A stretch of 64,000 nt of DNA from NCBI GenBank assembly GCA_963682055.1, contig OY821744.1, forward strand, positions 1,555,001 to 1,619,000. Direction: 5' to 3'. Below are positions 20,919 through 32,026 of this stretch, piece after piece (the first letter of the stretch is position 1; every line of letters begins with the position of its first letter). The notes beneath the pieces were generated by a model. That model was given only the letters and a program-made list of their open reading frames with translations. It was not told where the DNA came from and did not search any database. The position numbers and the translations under genes are program-made. This DNA is from Primula veris (lineage: Eukaryota; Streptophyta; Magnoliopsida; Ericales; Primulaceae).

Positions 20919-22082
20919 TCAAATCGTTGCAAGGCTTTCAATGAACTTGTGAACATGGTTGTTACTTTCACGAGCATCACAAAGAACACCATCTAGAAAC
21001 TTCGCAGGATCACTATTGCAATCGTAGGAAATGATTTTCCCATTAAAACGAAATATAAGCATGCGATCCTTCAAACACAACACTTCAACACCCCAAAGTT
21101 CATTTGCATACAATTCTGCTGGTAAAGTATTTATAGCGGGTCCAAGATCGATAGTAAACTTTCTGTACCAATAGAATGTGTGCATGTCCATCTCGAGAAC
21201 TAGAAGACCACGAAGTACAGGAAATTTATACGCTTGAACTATGAACAAACGTCCGCCAGATTCCCCAAACTTTATGTCCAAATTATCACCCCAAATGAAA
21301 GGGTACAGACGAATGTTCTGCTCCTCCTCATCAATAGGACGAAGATGAACAATGTTTCGCTCCTCCTCATCAATATTAAATTTTAATATTTTTTTATCTA
21401 AATCAAACCAATAGATTGATCCGTCACAAAACACCATATCTGAATAAGGATAGGCTCGCGGACCAAATAAAATCTTTTTCCAGGTTCTACTCTCTGAAGA
21501 GTAAATATTCACATGATAAGAACAGAGAGGAATAACTCCCATTTCTAAAGGACCGTCAAGGTCATTAACACGGACCAGCAGCAACAAAACAACTTTGTAA
21601 TGAGGTGAATTTTCGGGATTAAAAGATATGAACCATTCATGGGGTAACTTGGGGAAAGGTTGATGAAATGAGGGAATAACTTTGAATTGTTGGGTGGTGA
21701 GCTTACACACAATAATATCTGGACAGCGATAGCATAACGTTAGACCATTATACGAATGTAATACAAAAACTCCAGATTGATTGATTGTGGAAAGGAAGTT
21801 GAACTTTGGGAGACTTTGGTGACCATTTGGTGAGTTTGTGGTGAAGTTAATAATTGGACGAGAATGGATGTACAAGCCTGAGACCACCTTATTTAATTTA
21901 TTTCGGGTGTGGTCGTTAGCAAATTTAGAGTTAGAAATGAGAGAAAGCCAACGCTTAGAAACACATTTGAATCTAACAAGTGATTTGGCAGGCACTCGAA
22001 GGAGTATTATGTTCAAAAGATCCACATTTTGTTCAACTATTTCCGCAGATAGGGACTGATATGACTTCTTCGAGGTCTCCAT
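20919..22082 (-). CDS. F-box protein with FBA domain
   Basis: Single-exon gene of 387 codons, start ATGGAGACCTCG at 22082, end at 20919 (HKFIESLATI). The F-box is at about residues 18-56 (VDLLNIILLRVPAKSLVRFK, then CVSKRWLSLISNSKF). The FBA region has IVCKLTTQQFKVIP, VNIYSSESRTWKKILFG, VFCDGSIYWFDLDKKILKF and the family's closing KIISYD pattern. Role inferred from the family: substrate adaptor of an SCF ubiquitin ligase. It is diverged from the plus-strand gene at 17.2 kb and faces it tail to tail; its close paralogue is the pseudogene at 25.5-26.5 kb. An acidic insertion after KFNIDEEE is absent from that paralogue. No damage is seen. Confidence 0.88.
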   Translation of the reverse strand: METSKKSYQSLSAEIVEQNVDLLNIILLRVPAKSLVRFKCVSKRWLSLISNSKFANDHTRNKLNKVVSGLYIHSRPIINFTTNSPNGHQSLPKFNFLSTINQSGVFVLHSYNGLTLCYRCPDIIVCKLTTQQFKVIPSFHQPFPKLPHEWFISFNPENSPHYKVVLLLLVRVNDLDGPLEMGVIPLCSYHVNIYSSESRTWKKILFGPRAYPYSDMVFCDGSIYWFDLDKKILKFNIDEEERNIVHLRPIDEEEQNIRLYPFIWGDNLDIKFGESGGRLFIVQAYKFPVLRGLLVLEMDMHTFYWYRKFTIDLGPAINTLPAELYANELWGVEVLCLKDRMLIFRFNGKIISYDCNSDPAKFLDGVLCDARESNNHVHKFIESLATI

Positions 22083-23159
22083 TTGAAGATTTTAGCTTCG
22101 TTCCTAGTGAAGAAAACAAGTAAAAAATTGTGTACCGGGTAATAGATAGTTGAACTTTACTTAATCCAGTGCTAGCTTCGTATTCTAGAAAATAAATTTT
22201 TGGTTTGTAAAACTAATGTAGGAGTGCCTCTCTAGAACAGTCATCTTATTTGACTGTTTATGCTACAGTCAGCTTAACCACCGTTAGATTAGAAAATGAA
22301 TTGTTAGATTATGTTTTTCCAATAACTAATTTATATTTTCTATTTTCAACAAATTAGAATTTGATAAATTAAAAACAAATTTTACAACACACTAAAAACT
22401 CAAATAAAAATATATAACCATATGGGGCCTACATTAAACTTAAATATTAATCAAAATTTAATTTAATTTTTATCGATTTGACTTTTTTTTTATGTAAACA
22501 GGTTGTGAACGAGTTATATAGGCTACTGCTACCAAGTAATTCACCTAATGTAGTTGCCAAAACAGCTAAGGATTATTTATAATAGTCTTAAGAAACCTTA
22601 CCGTCTTGATCCTATATGGAAACCAAATCTAAACACACTAAACTTTTTAAAAACAAACACTTCAAAATATGATTAATTAGTTAAGACTATGCTCGTGCAT
22701 CAAAAACAGACTTGACATGTGGATTTTTTTTAATTTCTTTTTTCTACATTGTCACTAAAAGCGGCGGAGCCAAAGATCGGGAATGGGGGGTGCCAGAATT
22801 ATTTTTTAAAAAAATATGCGGGGGACTAAAATTACTATTGTTATAAATTTAAATGCAAAATATACCCCGAGTATCATATGTCATCCCCTCTTAGCTCCTC
22901 CCCTATTAACGAAATTGCATTGCTTTGGTAAGAAAGAGTTTGATTCAAAAAGACCACATCTTTACATTAGTGTCTAAAAAAAAGTTATAAGCTAAATGGT
23001 TCAATTCTTTTTTTCTTAAACTAGAAAACGAACTTATTTGCTTAAAAGCCCATGCATATATAAACAAATAACCAATTAGAACTAATTTCAATTTTGTAAA
23101 GACCCTAGTTTCCCTACTTTCCTTCTTTCTTTACTTTCTCTACAACGGTATTCAACCTA
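22083..23159. other. AT-rich intergenic DNA, promoter side of the minus-strand F-box gene
   Basis: No open frame with a recognisable product and no clear repeat. The segment 22750-22920 is somewhat GC-richer (GGAATGGGGGGTGCC) but I cannot assign it. Confidence 0.5.
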
Positions 23160-23342
23160 GAGAAATGATATATATAGCTACCCAAAAACTTTAACGGCTG
23201 ATGTGGCAGGTAAAATATACCAACAATTTTTGTTTCGATATTAAAATAATATTTTTATTTAATAAATAATTGGTTCATCTAGTCCGTCACGTCGGCGGCT
23301 ACGGTTTTTGGGTAAGATTTTTAGGTGGCTATATCTATATTC
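23160..23342. mobile_element. 183-base Mutator-like MITE with 9-base target duplication
   Basis: Flanked by perfect 9-base direct repeats TTCAACCTA (23151-23159 and 23343-23351). The left end GAGAAATGATATATATAGCT and the reverse complement of the right end, GAATATAGATATAGCCACCT, form imperfect terminal inverted repeats. A 9-base duplication is the signature of Mutator-like transposition. A partial, diverged copy lies at about 50706-50820. Confidence 0.8.
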
Positions 23343-23351
23343 TTCAACCTA

Positions 23352-25135
23352 TTATTAAAAGTTGGAAGAGTCATTTTGTTTTAAAGATTTAAAGATGCAT
23401 TATTCTTTTTCATTCAGTAACAACTTTTATCATTAATAGTTTTCTAATGTCTATATTTTTTTTATTATATTATTGTTCTAAACTTTTATAAAATAATTAA
23501 TAATGTGTCTATATGTTCTCTTTTACAAGACCCAATTGAGTGTAATTATATTCAAGAGAACTAATTTTTTCTACGTTTTACAAAATTAGTAGAAATTAGT
23601 TATTACTATGATTTTTACAAAATTAGTAGAAATTTTTTAGGTGGATTATTTTTTTCATCTAAATATTTGAGCCATTGGATTTTCCATTGTCCACATGAAT
23701 GGCTATGGTTTAAAGCAAACAACATCATCAACAACAATTATACACGTGTGTATATACATAAAAAAAAATGAGTTTTATATATTTTCATACCTTCTTTTAT
23801 TTAATTTTTTTTCGTTTTGTACCTGTGTTTCTTTTTTATTTATTTTACCATGGTTTCTACTTTTATTTCATTTTTTACATTTGTTTTTAGATTTTTCCTT
23901 TTTGTACTATGATTATATTTTTTTGGTCAATTTTAAAACCCCGGTACAAAAAAGAAAAGAAAGTAAACTAAGAAAAAATTAAAATCAAAAAACAAATGTA
24001 CAAAAAGGAAATAAAAATATAAATCATGGGACACAAAAAGAAGATTAAAGAAACGAGCTATAAAATGAAGAAACGAATGTATGAAAAGTGAATAAATCGT
24101 AACAAAACAAAGAGAATTTAAATTTCTACCTTGATTGAGTGAAGAAGCCGGAGAGAGTGAGTATAGAGAGAGAAGGCATACAAGAGTATATACTACTATA
24201 TATATGCGTTTATATTTTGATAATAATTAATAATTAATTAAAGCAATGACATTCATTCTTTCCAAACAAAGAAATAATTTATTATCATAAAAGCAATAAC
24301 TACATTTGTAGATGAATCATAACAATTTGATTTGCCCATATACAATTAATCTAAAATTTAACATGTATGTAAATTTATTCCGATTTTTTACAAAATATTC
24401 ACAAAATTGAATTTAATCTATTATGGCCGTGCATGGTTAGAAAATACAAAGAGGGCTATACAACTTTAAAAAAAAAGATTGATCATTTTCCATAAAAAAA
24501 AACGTGAATAATTATTATGTATATTTTTTGTGTAGGTTATTAATAAGGCAAGACAAAAAATTTAAATGGGTAGAAAGGGCCAGTCCCTTTTGTTAATTTT
24601 AGTATCATAATTCTTATTTATATATGGTAATTGTATGGGAAAAAATTTAAACATTAAACGTTTTGAATATATTGGAACCTAAATCTAAATGTCTATTAAT
24701 TGCATTCAAGTTATTTAACTACACATTTAAATGCTTAATAATGTGAGTGCGCGGGGGAATATGTTAGCCATATTCTTATTAAATACTACTCTATACAATT
24801 GAATAAGTTGAATAAAGAATAAATTTAATATTCTGGAGAAGAGACTGAGATACATGTAATAAAATGATATTTTCTATTTTGATAAAGTGTATCAATAATT
24901 GAAGACATCCAAAAAATAAATACATCCCCAACAAATTGAAACGAATAAACATTACAGTAATGTTGCAGGACAATGTCAATCGATATCGTAAACGTATGTT
25001 ATATGTACGATACGTTTACATTACTGACAGAATATAGTCGGGACATATATAAATGTTTTCTCAAATTTGAAATCAAAATAAACAAATAAAAAATATATGA
25101 GTGTCACCTGCGTTCAATAATACATAAGGTAAATA
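23352..25135. other. AT-rich intergenic DNA, no gene seen
   Basis: Long T-rich (23790-23930) and A-rich (23940-24080) stretches follow each other and may pair as a loose inverted repeat. Short open frames here are composition artefacts. No RNA gene is recognised. Confidence 0.5.
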
Positions 25136-25514
25136 CCAAAATGAGACCATCTTATAGGGATGTTCGTTTTAATTTTTAAAAGCCGCATAATCAAGAACAA
25201 AATAGGATTGGGACAATCCTTGAACTCTAAACATATATAACTAATGATCCAACTAACTTTTTTTTTGTAACTATTAATTAGCTAATAGGAAAATGATAGT
25301 GAAAAGCAAAAGCTGGTACATCAAACTAGCTGGACAATCTTTGTTAAAAAAACTAATGAGAAACATAAGAAAAAATGATTCCAAGTAATAATAAGCTGGT
25401 TGTATCGAACTTGAGACAACAAGGAACAATAAAAACAAGTACTTATGGCTAATGCCTTCTGGTTAATTAAAACAAAAGAAAACGAGAATAGAATAGAAAC
25501 TAAGCTAGACCGCA

Positions 25515-26499
25515 TCAAACCGTTGCAAGGCTTTCAATGAACTTGTGGACACACTCGTTTGTTATACCAACATCACCAAGAACGGCACCTTCAAGAAACT
25601 CTACACAATCACCGTTGGGATTGTACGAAATGATTTTGCTTTCGATAGCAAATACAAACTTGGGATTTTCTTGGTCATCCACTTCTTTCAAACACAACAC
25701 TTGAACATCCCAAAGATCCTCTATTTTGAGTTCTGTTGGCAAATTATTTATAGCAGGCACAAGAATAATGGTAAACTTTATGTTCTAATGAAATGTGCGC
25801 ATGTCCATCTCAAGAGCTCAAACACCAAATCCAGTGCAACCATTAGCTTGAACTAGGAACAAACGTCCACCAAATTCCCCAAACCATAAAATACGATATT
25901 CACCACTGAGAATTAATGGCTGAGAACGAAGTTGAACAATTTTCCACTTCTCCTCATCGATGTTGAATTTTAATATTTTGCTGTCTTCATCAATCCAGTA
26001 AACTGAACCATCACAAAACACCCTTTCCGTAAAAGGATAGGTTCCCTGGTAATCAAATGAAATCCTTTTCCAAGTTCTAGTTTTTGAAGAATAAATATCA
26101 GCATGATAAAAACACAGAAAAAAAACTACCGTCTGTTTCAAAAAGTTCACTAGGGTCAAGAGCATTGATCGTCAAGAAAACAACTTTGTAATGAGGTGAT
26201 TTAGTCGGATCGAAAGCTATGAACCTTTCAAGAAAAAGGGCCATAAAGGGAAAAGGATTATGAATCGAGGGAATGACTTTGAACTTTTGGGTGGTGAGAT
26301 TACACACGATAAAATCCGAACCTCGTAAGCATAACATTAGACCATTATAAGAATGTAGAATAGCAACTTCATCAGATCGATTGGTTGTAGATAGGAAATT
26401 GAGATTAGGAAGAGTTTGATAACCATTTGGTGTGATTGTTTTGAAGCTAAGAATTGGACGAGAACCCATGTACAAGCCCGAAACTGGAATGTTATCCAT
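25515..26499 (-). pseudogene. F-box-family pseudogene lacking the F-box, frameshifted
   Basis: A close paralogue of the gene at 20919-22082. On the minus strand it opens with MDNIPVSGLYMGSRPILSFK, matching about residue 60 onward of the intact gene, so the whole F-box is missing. A frameshift falls in the A run at about 26118-26125; after it the frame reads YHADIYSSKTRTWKRISF. Two stops (25815-25817, and another near 25785 after EMDMRTFH) break the next part, and it resumes in the same frame to the same ending, HKFIESLATV, at 25515. Without an F-box and with three lesions it cannot make an SCF adaptor. Its 3' flank (25140-25500) is shared with the intact copy, so the duplication took in more than the gene. 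Confidence 0.88.
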
Positions 26500-27439
26500 A
26501 GTAAAGCAAATAAAAGTTACAACTGGAACTGAATGGTCCTATTTTGTTGCATGTAAGGGTTCTTATTATATAGTGGCTTGAGTAATTAATACAAAATCGA
26601 TTTTGGTCAAATTTGTTCTTTTTCAAACTAGTTCCACTCTGACTGTTGATATCTCCTAAGAAAGAAAATGGGAAAGTGTATTTTCATATCTTGGGATGGA
26701 CATGAATTGGAAATTGGTAAGCATGTATTTATTGGTTTAAAATTAACTTCAAATATTAGAACAAAAATGAAATGTTTTCAAATTGTAGTCACTGATGTTT
26801 TCAAAAATGTATCAATATCAATAAAAAGAAGATACTGTACAATATAATACTGACTCCGCTATATATAAATACTTAATCTAGTTATAGCTTATCAGACAAA
26901 TTTTACTTTAATTTATAGTACTAGATATTACATTTTTAAAGTCTTATAATCAATTTTAGTCTTCTAAGCATAAGATGAAGTCTTTTTTGTTGTTTGTTAT
27001 TTAAGTTATGTAATAGAAATCATAAAGAAACTTTATATTTATTTTTATACAGTGTTTGGTAAAAGAATTTTAATAAAATACCATCATAAGTCTAGGGTTG
27101 TACGTAGATGGCAAAAGAACTTTGCTGATGATTAATGGAACTTTGTGGAGGAAAAATAACTAAAATAAGGCCAAATATTTTAAAAATTAAAAACCCCAAA
27201 ATAAATAAATTATCATTGCTGTGAAATGAACTCTTAACACATTTTCCTCTAACCAATATCTGTGTTAATAACCTTTCTTTTCCCAAGTCAGTTTTTTCTT
27301 TCTTCTAAAAGAAATTAATTCTAATGGATCTATGAGATTATGATAGTTGTTACATAATTATAATGTATAAAGGGAATATAGAATATTTGGCAAATGTAAA
27401 AAATAAATACCAACATGAAGAAAAGTAAAGTGTAAATAC
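26500..27439. other. Intergenic DNA, no gene seen
   Basis: The F-box coding sequence missing from the neighbouring pseudogene is not found here. AT-rich with no recognised element. Confidence 0.5.
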
Positions 27440-29090
27440 CAACAGAATATTGGGTAAATCCATTCTCATAACCCAACCCGTATGGATTGGGGCGGGTTGA
27501 GTGTCCAAAAAAAATCAATCCGTCCCGTCCTAATCCGCTATATATTTTGCGGGTTGGATTAGGGTTAAGGTTCACAAATCGCGAATTAATCCGTCACAAT
27601 CCGTTTCAACCCGCAATTTATATATAATTATAAATATATATACATTGTGTGTATTTTAAAATATCAATATTTCATTCTTGTTATATTTTAGTTTTATCAC
27701 TTGTTCGTGAATGTTATAAACGTATTTTGATTGGTTTTAATTTATATTTCTCTTTGAAATATTCAATTTATTTTAAAATTTAGGTTGATTATGCAAACTA
27801 TGAAAAATAAAGGTCCAAAATAAAAATTAAAGAATCAATTTAAACCCAACACATACGGAAACGAGCCTAGGTCAAAAATACGCAAACTCAACCTCTAATC
27901 CAACCCATACGGAGGGAACGGCTTAAGTGTCCAAAAAAAATATATAAAAATAAGTACAGACATGCGGGGGGAGTTCCGAGAGGAAAGATCGGAGGGACTC
28001 GTCGTTGTCTTCTTCACCATTTTTTTTACTCGTCGTATATCTATGTGTGTGTGTATAGGGTAGTAGGATTTAGAAAGACAAAGAGAGTTTATTTACTACA
28101 CATACGGCTTCGAATCTATACAGAATCCCGATAGTTTTGCAAATGTTCATTTTGGTCCTTATTCGAACATTATTTTAATAAACGAGCCTAGGTCAAAAAT
28201 ACGTAAACTCAACCTCTAATACAACCCATACGGAGTGAACGGCTTAAGTGTCCAAAAAAAATATACAATAAGTACAGACATGCAGGGGGAAAGATCGGAG
28301 GGACTTGTTGTTGTCTTATTCACCATTTTTTTTACTCGTCGTATATCTATGTGTGTGTGTGTATAGGATAGGGTATTAGGATTTAGAAAGACAAAGAGAG
28401 TTTATTTATTACACACACGGCTTCGAATCTATACTGAATCCCGATAGTTTTGCAAATGCTCGTTTTGGTCCTTATTCGAACATTATTTTAATAAACGAGC
28501 CTAGGTCAAAAATACGCAAACTCAACCTCTAATCCAACCCATACGGAGTGAACGGGTTAAGAGTGAATGGGTTAAGTGTCCAAACGAAAATTCTGTTCCA
28601 CTCTAATCCGTTATAAATTTTACGGACTTGATTAGGGTTGATGTTTTTAAACCGCGGGTTAATCCGTCTCAATCCGTTTCAACCCGTAATATATATTTAT
28701 ATATACATTGTGTGTATTTTAAGATATCAATATTTCATTCTTGTTATATTTTAATTTTGTTATTTGTTTGGTAATGTTTTAAACATATTTTTATTGGTTT
28801 AAATTTATATTTCTCTTTGAAAAATTCAATTTATTTTAAATTTTAGGTTAATTATGCAAACTATCAAAAATAAAGGACCAAAATAAAAATTTAATAATCA
28901 ATCCCTACCTAACCCACCCCAACCCGCAATTTATTTTGCGGGTTGAGTTGTATTGGGTTGGGGTTTTTAATTATAACGGGTTGGGTTGGTTTGACATTTA
29001 AATTTTAGCATCTCGTGCCACAATCTGCCCCACCATTTATTTTACGGGTTGGGTTAAGATTGAGGTCAATCCGTCTCAATCTGCCCCGTG
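27440..29090. repeat. Nested repeat block: A - B - B' - B'' - A'
   Basis: Three tandem copies of a sequence starting ACGAGCCTAGGTCAAAAATA begin at 27861, 28192 and 28495 (spacings 331 and 303; the third is short). They are flanked by two copies of a different repeat (about 27470-27850 and 28560-28900) that share CATTGTGTGTATTTTAA, TCAATATTTCATTCTTGTTA and AATTATGCAAACTAT. Many CGGGTTGG/CAACCCG pieces pair across the block. No coding capacity is seen. It looks like a non-autonomous element that gained internal tandem duplication, or one element copy interrupted by tandem repeats. Confidence 0.75.
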
Positions 29091-29230
29091 CCCACCCTAC
29101 GTAAGCAGGGCCGGTTTGTATAACATTATTCACTCACGGTGCGAAAATTTTAAAAAACAATATTACTTTTAAATTCTTTTTGTATATACAATACACGAAG
29201 AATCTACGTTGTTTGATGGTCTGTTTTGTG

Positions 29231-29494
29231 TAATCTAAAAGACAAAGTTTTGTTTTTACATCAAAATAGCTCAGATTTTGTAAATTTCCAGGCATTGTTT
29301 TAATATCATGATATGGTTTTTTTTCTAGAAAAAAGTTTAAGAAAACGGCTAAAAAATTCTACGTATAGATGTAAAAGAGCATCGGACCGGCCGTGTACGT
29401 GCGTAAAAACTAAACCGGATGGTAGAGGCTAGAAGCCTATCGGGTTAAGCAGCGCATATTAGGCAATAATTAAGCAAAATTAGACACTTGTGGT
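29231..29494 (+). repeat. 265-base direct repeat, left copy
   Basis: It matches 31750-32009 at roughly nine positions in ten. Shared stretches include AAGAAAACGGCTAAAAAATT, ACTAAACCGGATGGTAGAGG-like and AGCAGCGCATATTAGGCAAT. The two copies have the same orientation and enclose 2.25 kb containing an LTR-like segment. Confidence 0.85.
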
Positions 29495-29904
29495 GAAGAG
29501 AGAGAAAAGTTTCGGTAAAACATTTCTATTTTAATGGATTTTGTCCTCATAGACAGTAACTTTCTCTACAAACTACTCGATTATATAGTTCAGTGTAGGC
29601 TTCTTATCAAAGCTTTATTTTTCTTCCTACTACTTTCGAAGCTTTTTGTTGGAAAAACATGTGAAAACATGGGTGTTTCCGAATGGTCACTGGACCAACT
29701 TCGAGTCATTATTTCATGTAACAGCGCTGAGTTGTTTATACCGTACTCAACGTGGTTGAGTAGCCCGTGTGACGAGCTTCGTAACGGTATATCACATGAC
29801 CTATTCGGAGAATGGGTGTGAATACAAAGTGGCTTCAAAGTTGGTACCTCGGAAGCTCAAATCTGGAAAAAAATCTGGAAAAACGAAATGGTTAATGAGA
29901 AAAC
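29495..29904. other. Unassigned stretch before the LTR-like segment
   Basis: A 95-codon frame is open at 29534-29821 on the plus strand and an 82-codon frame on the minus strand. Neither gives a recognisable protein. The stretch may be internal sequence of the same retroelement as the LTR-like segment. Confidence 0.35.
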
Positions 29905-30329
29905 CATTTAGAATAATCCCATATTGGAAGATTAAGAGTTAATCTTACAATATATATATCATACCAACCCATGTAGTTATTAAACTAACATGTCCACATA
30001 CACCTAAGAGTATTAGTGTGTACCACACACGCGCGCTCGCTCGTGTCTCGTGTCTCGGGTCTCGGGTCTCGGGCACGGGCACGGGCGTGGGCTTGGGCTT
30101 GGGCTTGGGCTTGGGATTTGGGATTTGGGGAATGTCTTGGGTCTTGGGTCCAAACCCGAATAGGGAGTTTTGTATAAAATACAAAAGGAGTCCCTAGAGT
30201 TTCCAGCAAGAGAAACGTCAGCAATGAATGAGATTAAATGCTGCGGTTTCAGAATTAAATTGAGCGGATTCTGTGGGTGTAACTCCCGGAATTAATGACC
30301 ACAATTATGGCTGCGGTTTCTATAGAGGC

Positions 30330-30336
30330 TATAAAA
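30330..30336 (+). promoter_or_regulatory. TATA box in the LTR-like segment
   Basis: TATAAAAGGCAG in a GC-rich surrounding, followed 30-40 bases on by CATTTGAACACACC, a plausible transcription start. Confidence 0.55.
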
Positions 30337-30754
30337 GGCAGCCCTCCCCCTCTCATTTGAACACACCATCATACACACAACTCACAGCATAAGCATACAC
30401 TTAGTGAGAGAGAACCGCACCACCAACAGCTCGACCTGTGGTTCGGTGCCGGTTTCCATACGAACCACTCTGAGATAGAAGTTGTACCTTGGGAACAAAG
30501 TCCCGAAACCAGAAACCTTTAAAGGTGGTTCGGGAAATATTGTTTAAGGGAAACTGCTCAGCAGTTGCCTCTTCTTTTACTTTCTGTTATTTATTTTTCA
30601 GTCTTTTACTTTCTGTCCATTTCATTTCAGTACCGTTTCATTTCTGTAATTTACTTTCCTGTACTGTTTCTTTTCTGTATTTACATTTCAGTACTGTTTA
30701 CTTTCAGTCTTTCGATTCTGTTATTTACTTTTCAGTTCTGTAATTTCCAGTATT

Positions 30755-31040
30755 TACAAAAAAACAGTCCGGCAGTTTTTTATGCTTTAAAACCAGTCCA
30801 GTTTGTTTTGTTCAAAACCAGTCCGGCAGTTTGTTTAAAACCAGTCCGGCAGTTTGTTAAAACCAGTCCGGCAGTTTTGTTTAAAACCAGTCCGGCAGTT
30901 TGTTTAAAACCAGTCCGGCAGTTTGTTAAAACCAGTCCGGCAGTTTCTGTAAAACCAGTCCGGCAGTTTCTGTAAAACCAGTCCGGCAGCTTCTTTAAAA
31001 CAGTCCGGCAGTTTCTTTATTTCAGTCCAACAGTTTTATT
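30755..31040 (+). repeat. Tandem array of a 22-24 base unit containing CAGTCCGGCAG
   Basis: About 13 copies of AAAACCAGTCCGGCAGTTTG with unit lengths shifting through changes in the T run. Outer copies are diverged (CAGTCCAGTTTG, CAGTCCAACAG). It lies in the 3' third of the LTR-like segment. Open frames across it are repeat artefacts. Confidence 0.9.
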
Positions 31041-31172
31041 TATTTGTTGAGTTAGGAATTGTAATTCATATTCCAATTGTGAGAAATAAAATTGTTTATT
31101 TCCTTTGCGTTCCTGTCTCTTTTATTTATTGTCCTTTCATTATTGTATTCGAAATAGTACCAAAAACAACAC

Positions 31173-31749
31173 TTTTTTCCAGAGGAACGGCCAAATCTAG
31201 TTAACATTAATATGCCAGTTATATGCCGTGATTTTCAAACGGAACCCATCAAACTAGAACAAGCGTGATACATTTAGCCGACCAACCCTTTTTTTGTTGT
31301 TGACAAAAGCTCTTTTAGCAAAGAAAATGGGGGTCGGCTAAGTTTGGTGTGGTACCGTATGGAAATCAAGCCATATGACCGACATTTTCCGGGAATTTCA
31401 TAGTGTTGGCTCGATTTGGTGTAGTATACTAATGAGTAATGTCTGTGACATATGTGAAAGCCCAAACGAATTGTGATTAATTTATTTCCAGTAAATTATA
31501 TGCCTTGATTTCTCATTTTTTTGAAAAATGATGAAGCAAATTCGTGATACGCAATTATCTCCAAAGAAATTAAATTATGACGAACAAATTGTTCTAGCAA
31601 ACGAAACGTAAGTACAATGGAGGAACCATGATTTAATTTTTGAGGGGTCGTTAATTTTTTTTTATATCAATAAATGGTATAAAAAATTAAAAAAAAACCT
31701 TTAAATTTAAAATTTAGCTGACTTGTCAGTTGATCTAATAATTTAAATT
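31173..31749. other. Intergenic DNA, no gene seen
   Basis: No recognised element. The stretch 31270-31470 has a GGTCGGCTAAGTTTGGTG / CTCGATTTGGTGTAGTA pair that could be a degenerate internal repeat. Confidence 0.4.
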
Positions 31750-32009
31750 GTAATCTAAAAGACAAAACTTTGTTTTTACATCAAATAGCTCATATTTTGT
31801 AAATTTTCAAGCATTGTTTTAATATCATGATATGTTTTTTTTTTTAGAAAAATGTTTAAGAAAACGGCTAAAAAATTCTACGTCTTAGGTGTAAAAAAGC
31901 ATCGGACGGGTCGTGTAGGTGCGTAAAAGCTAAACCGGATGGTAGAGGCTAGAAGACTATCAAGTTAAGCAGCGCATATTAGGCAATAATTAAGCGAAAT
32001 TAGACAACA
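31750..32009 (+). repeat. 265-base direct repeat, right copy
   Basis: Partner of 29231-29494. It ends 17 bases before the foldback MITE at 32027. The motif TTAGGCAATAATTAAGC at its end also resembles 44790-44830, so the end belongs to a wider repeat family. Confidence 0.85.
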
Positions 32010-32026
32010 ATGGCCAGTTTATGTTA

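Larger units (their letters stand above)
29905..31172 (+). mobile_element. Probable solo LTR of a Copia-like element
   Basis: It begins near AGAATAATCCCATATTGGAA, runs through a GC-rich repetitive part (30030-30130: CTCGGGTCTCGGG, GGGCACGGGCACGGGC, TTGGGCTTGGGC), a TATA box (TATAAAA, 30330-30336) followed by a leader rich in CACACA, a tandem array (30755-31040), and ends near ACCAAAAACAACA. Promoter plus leader without a following primer-binding site or coding region suggests a solo LTR. The edges are approximate and I could not identify a target duplication, so other repeat types remain possible. Confidence 0.5.

Noticed and set aside
29534..29821. 95-codon open frame next to the LTR-like segment
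   Set aside because: No recognisable domain, no splice context, and an equally long frame on the opposite strand. Probably chance or retroelement residue.
30489..30975. Open frames of 84 and 136 codons
   Set aside because: They run through low-complexity TTTCTGT repeats and the CAGTCCGGCAG tandem array.
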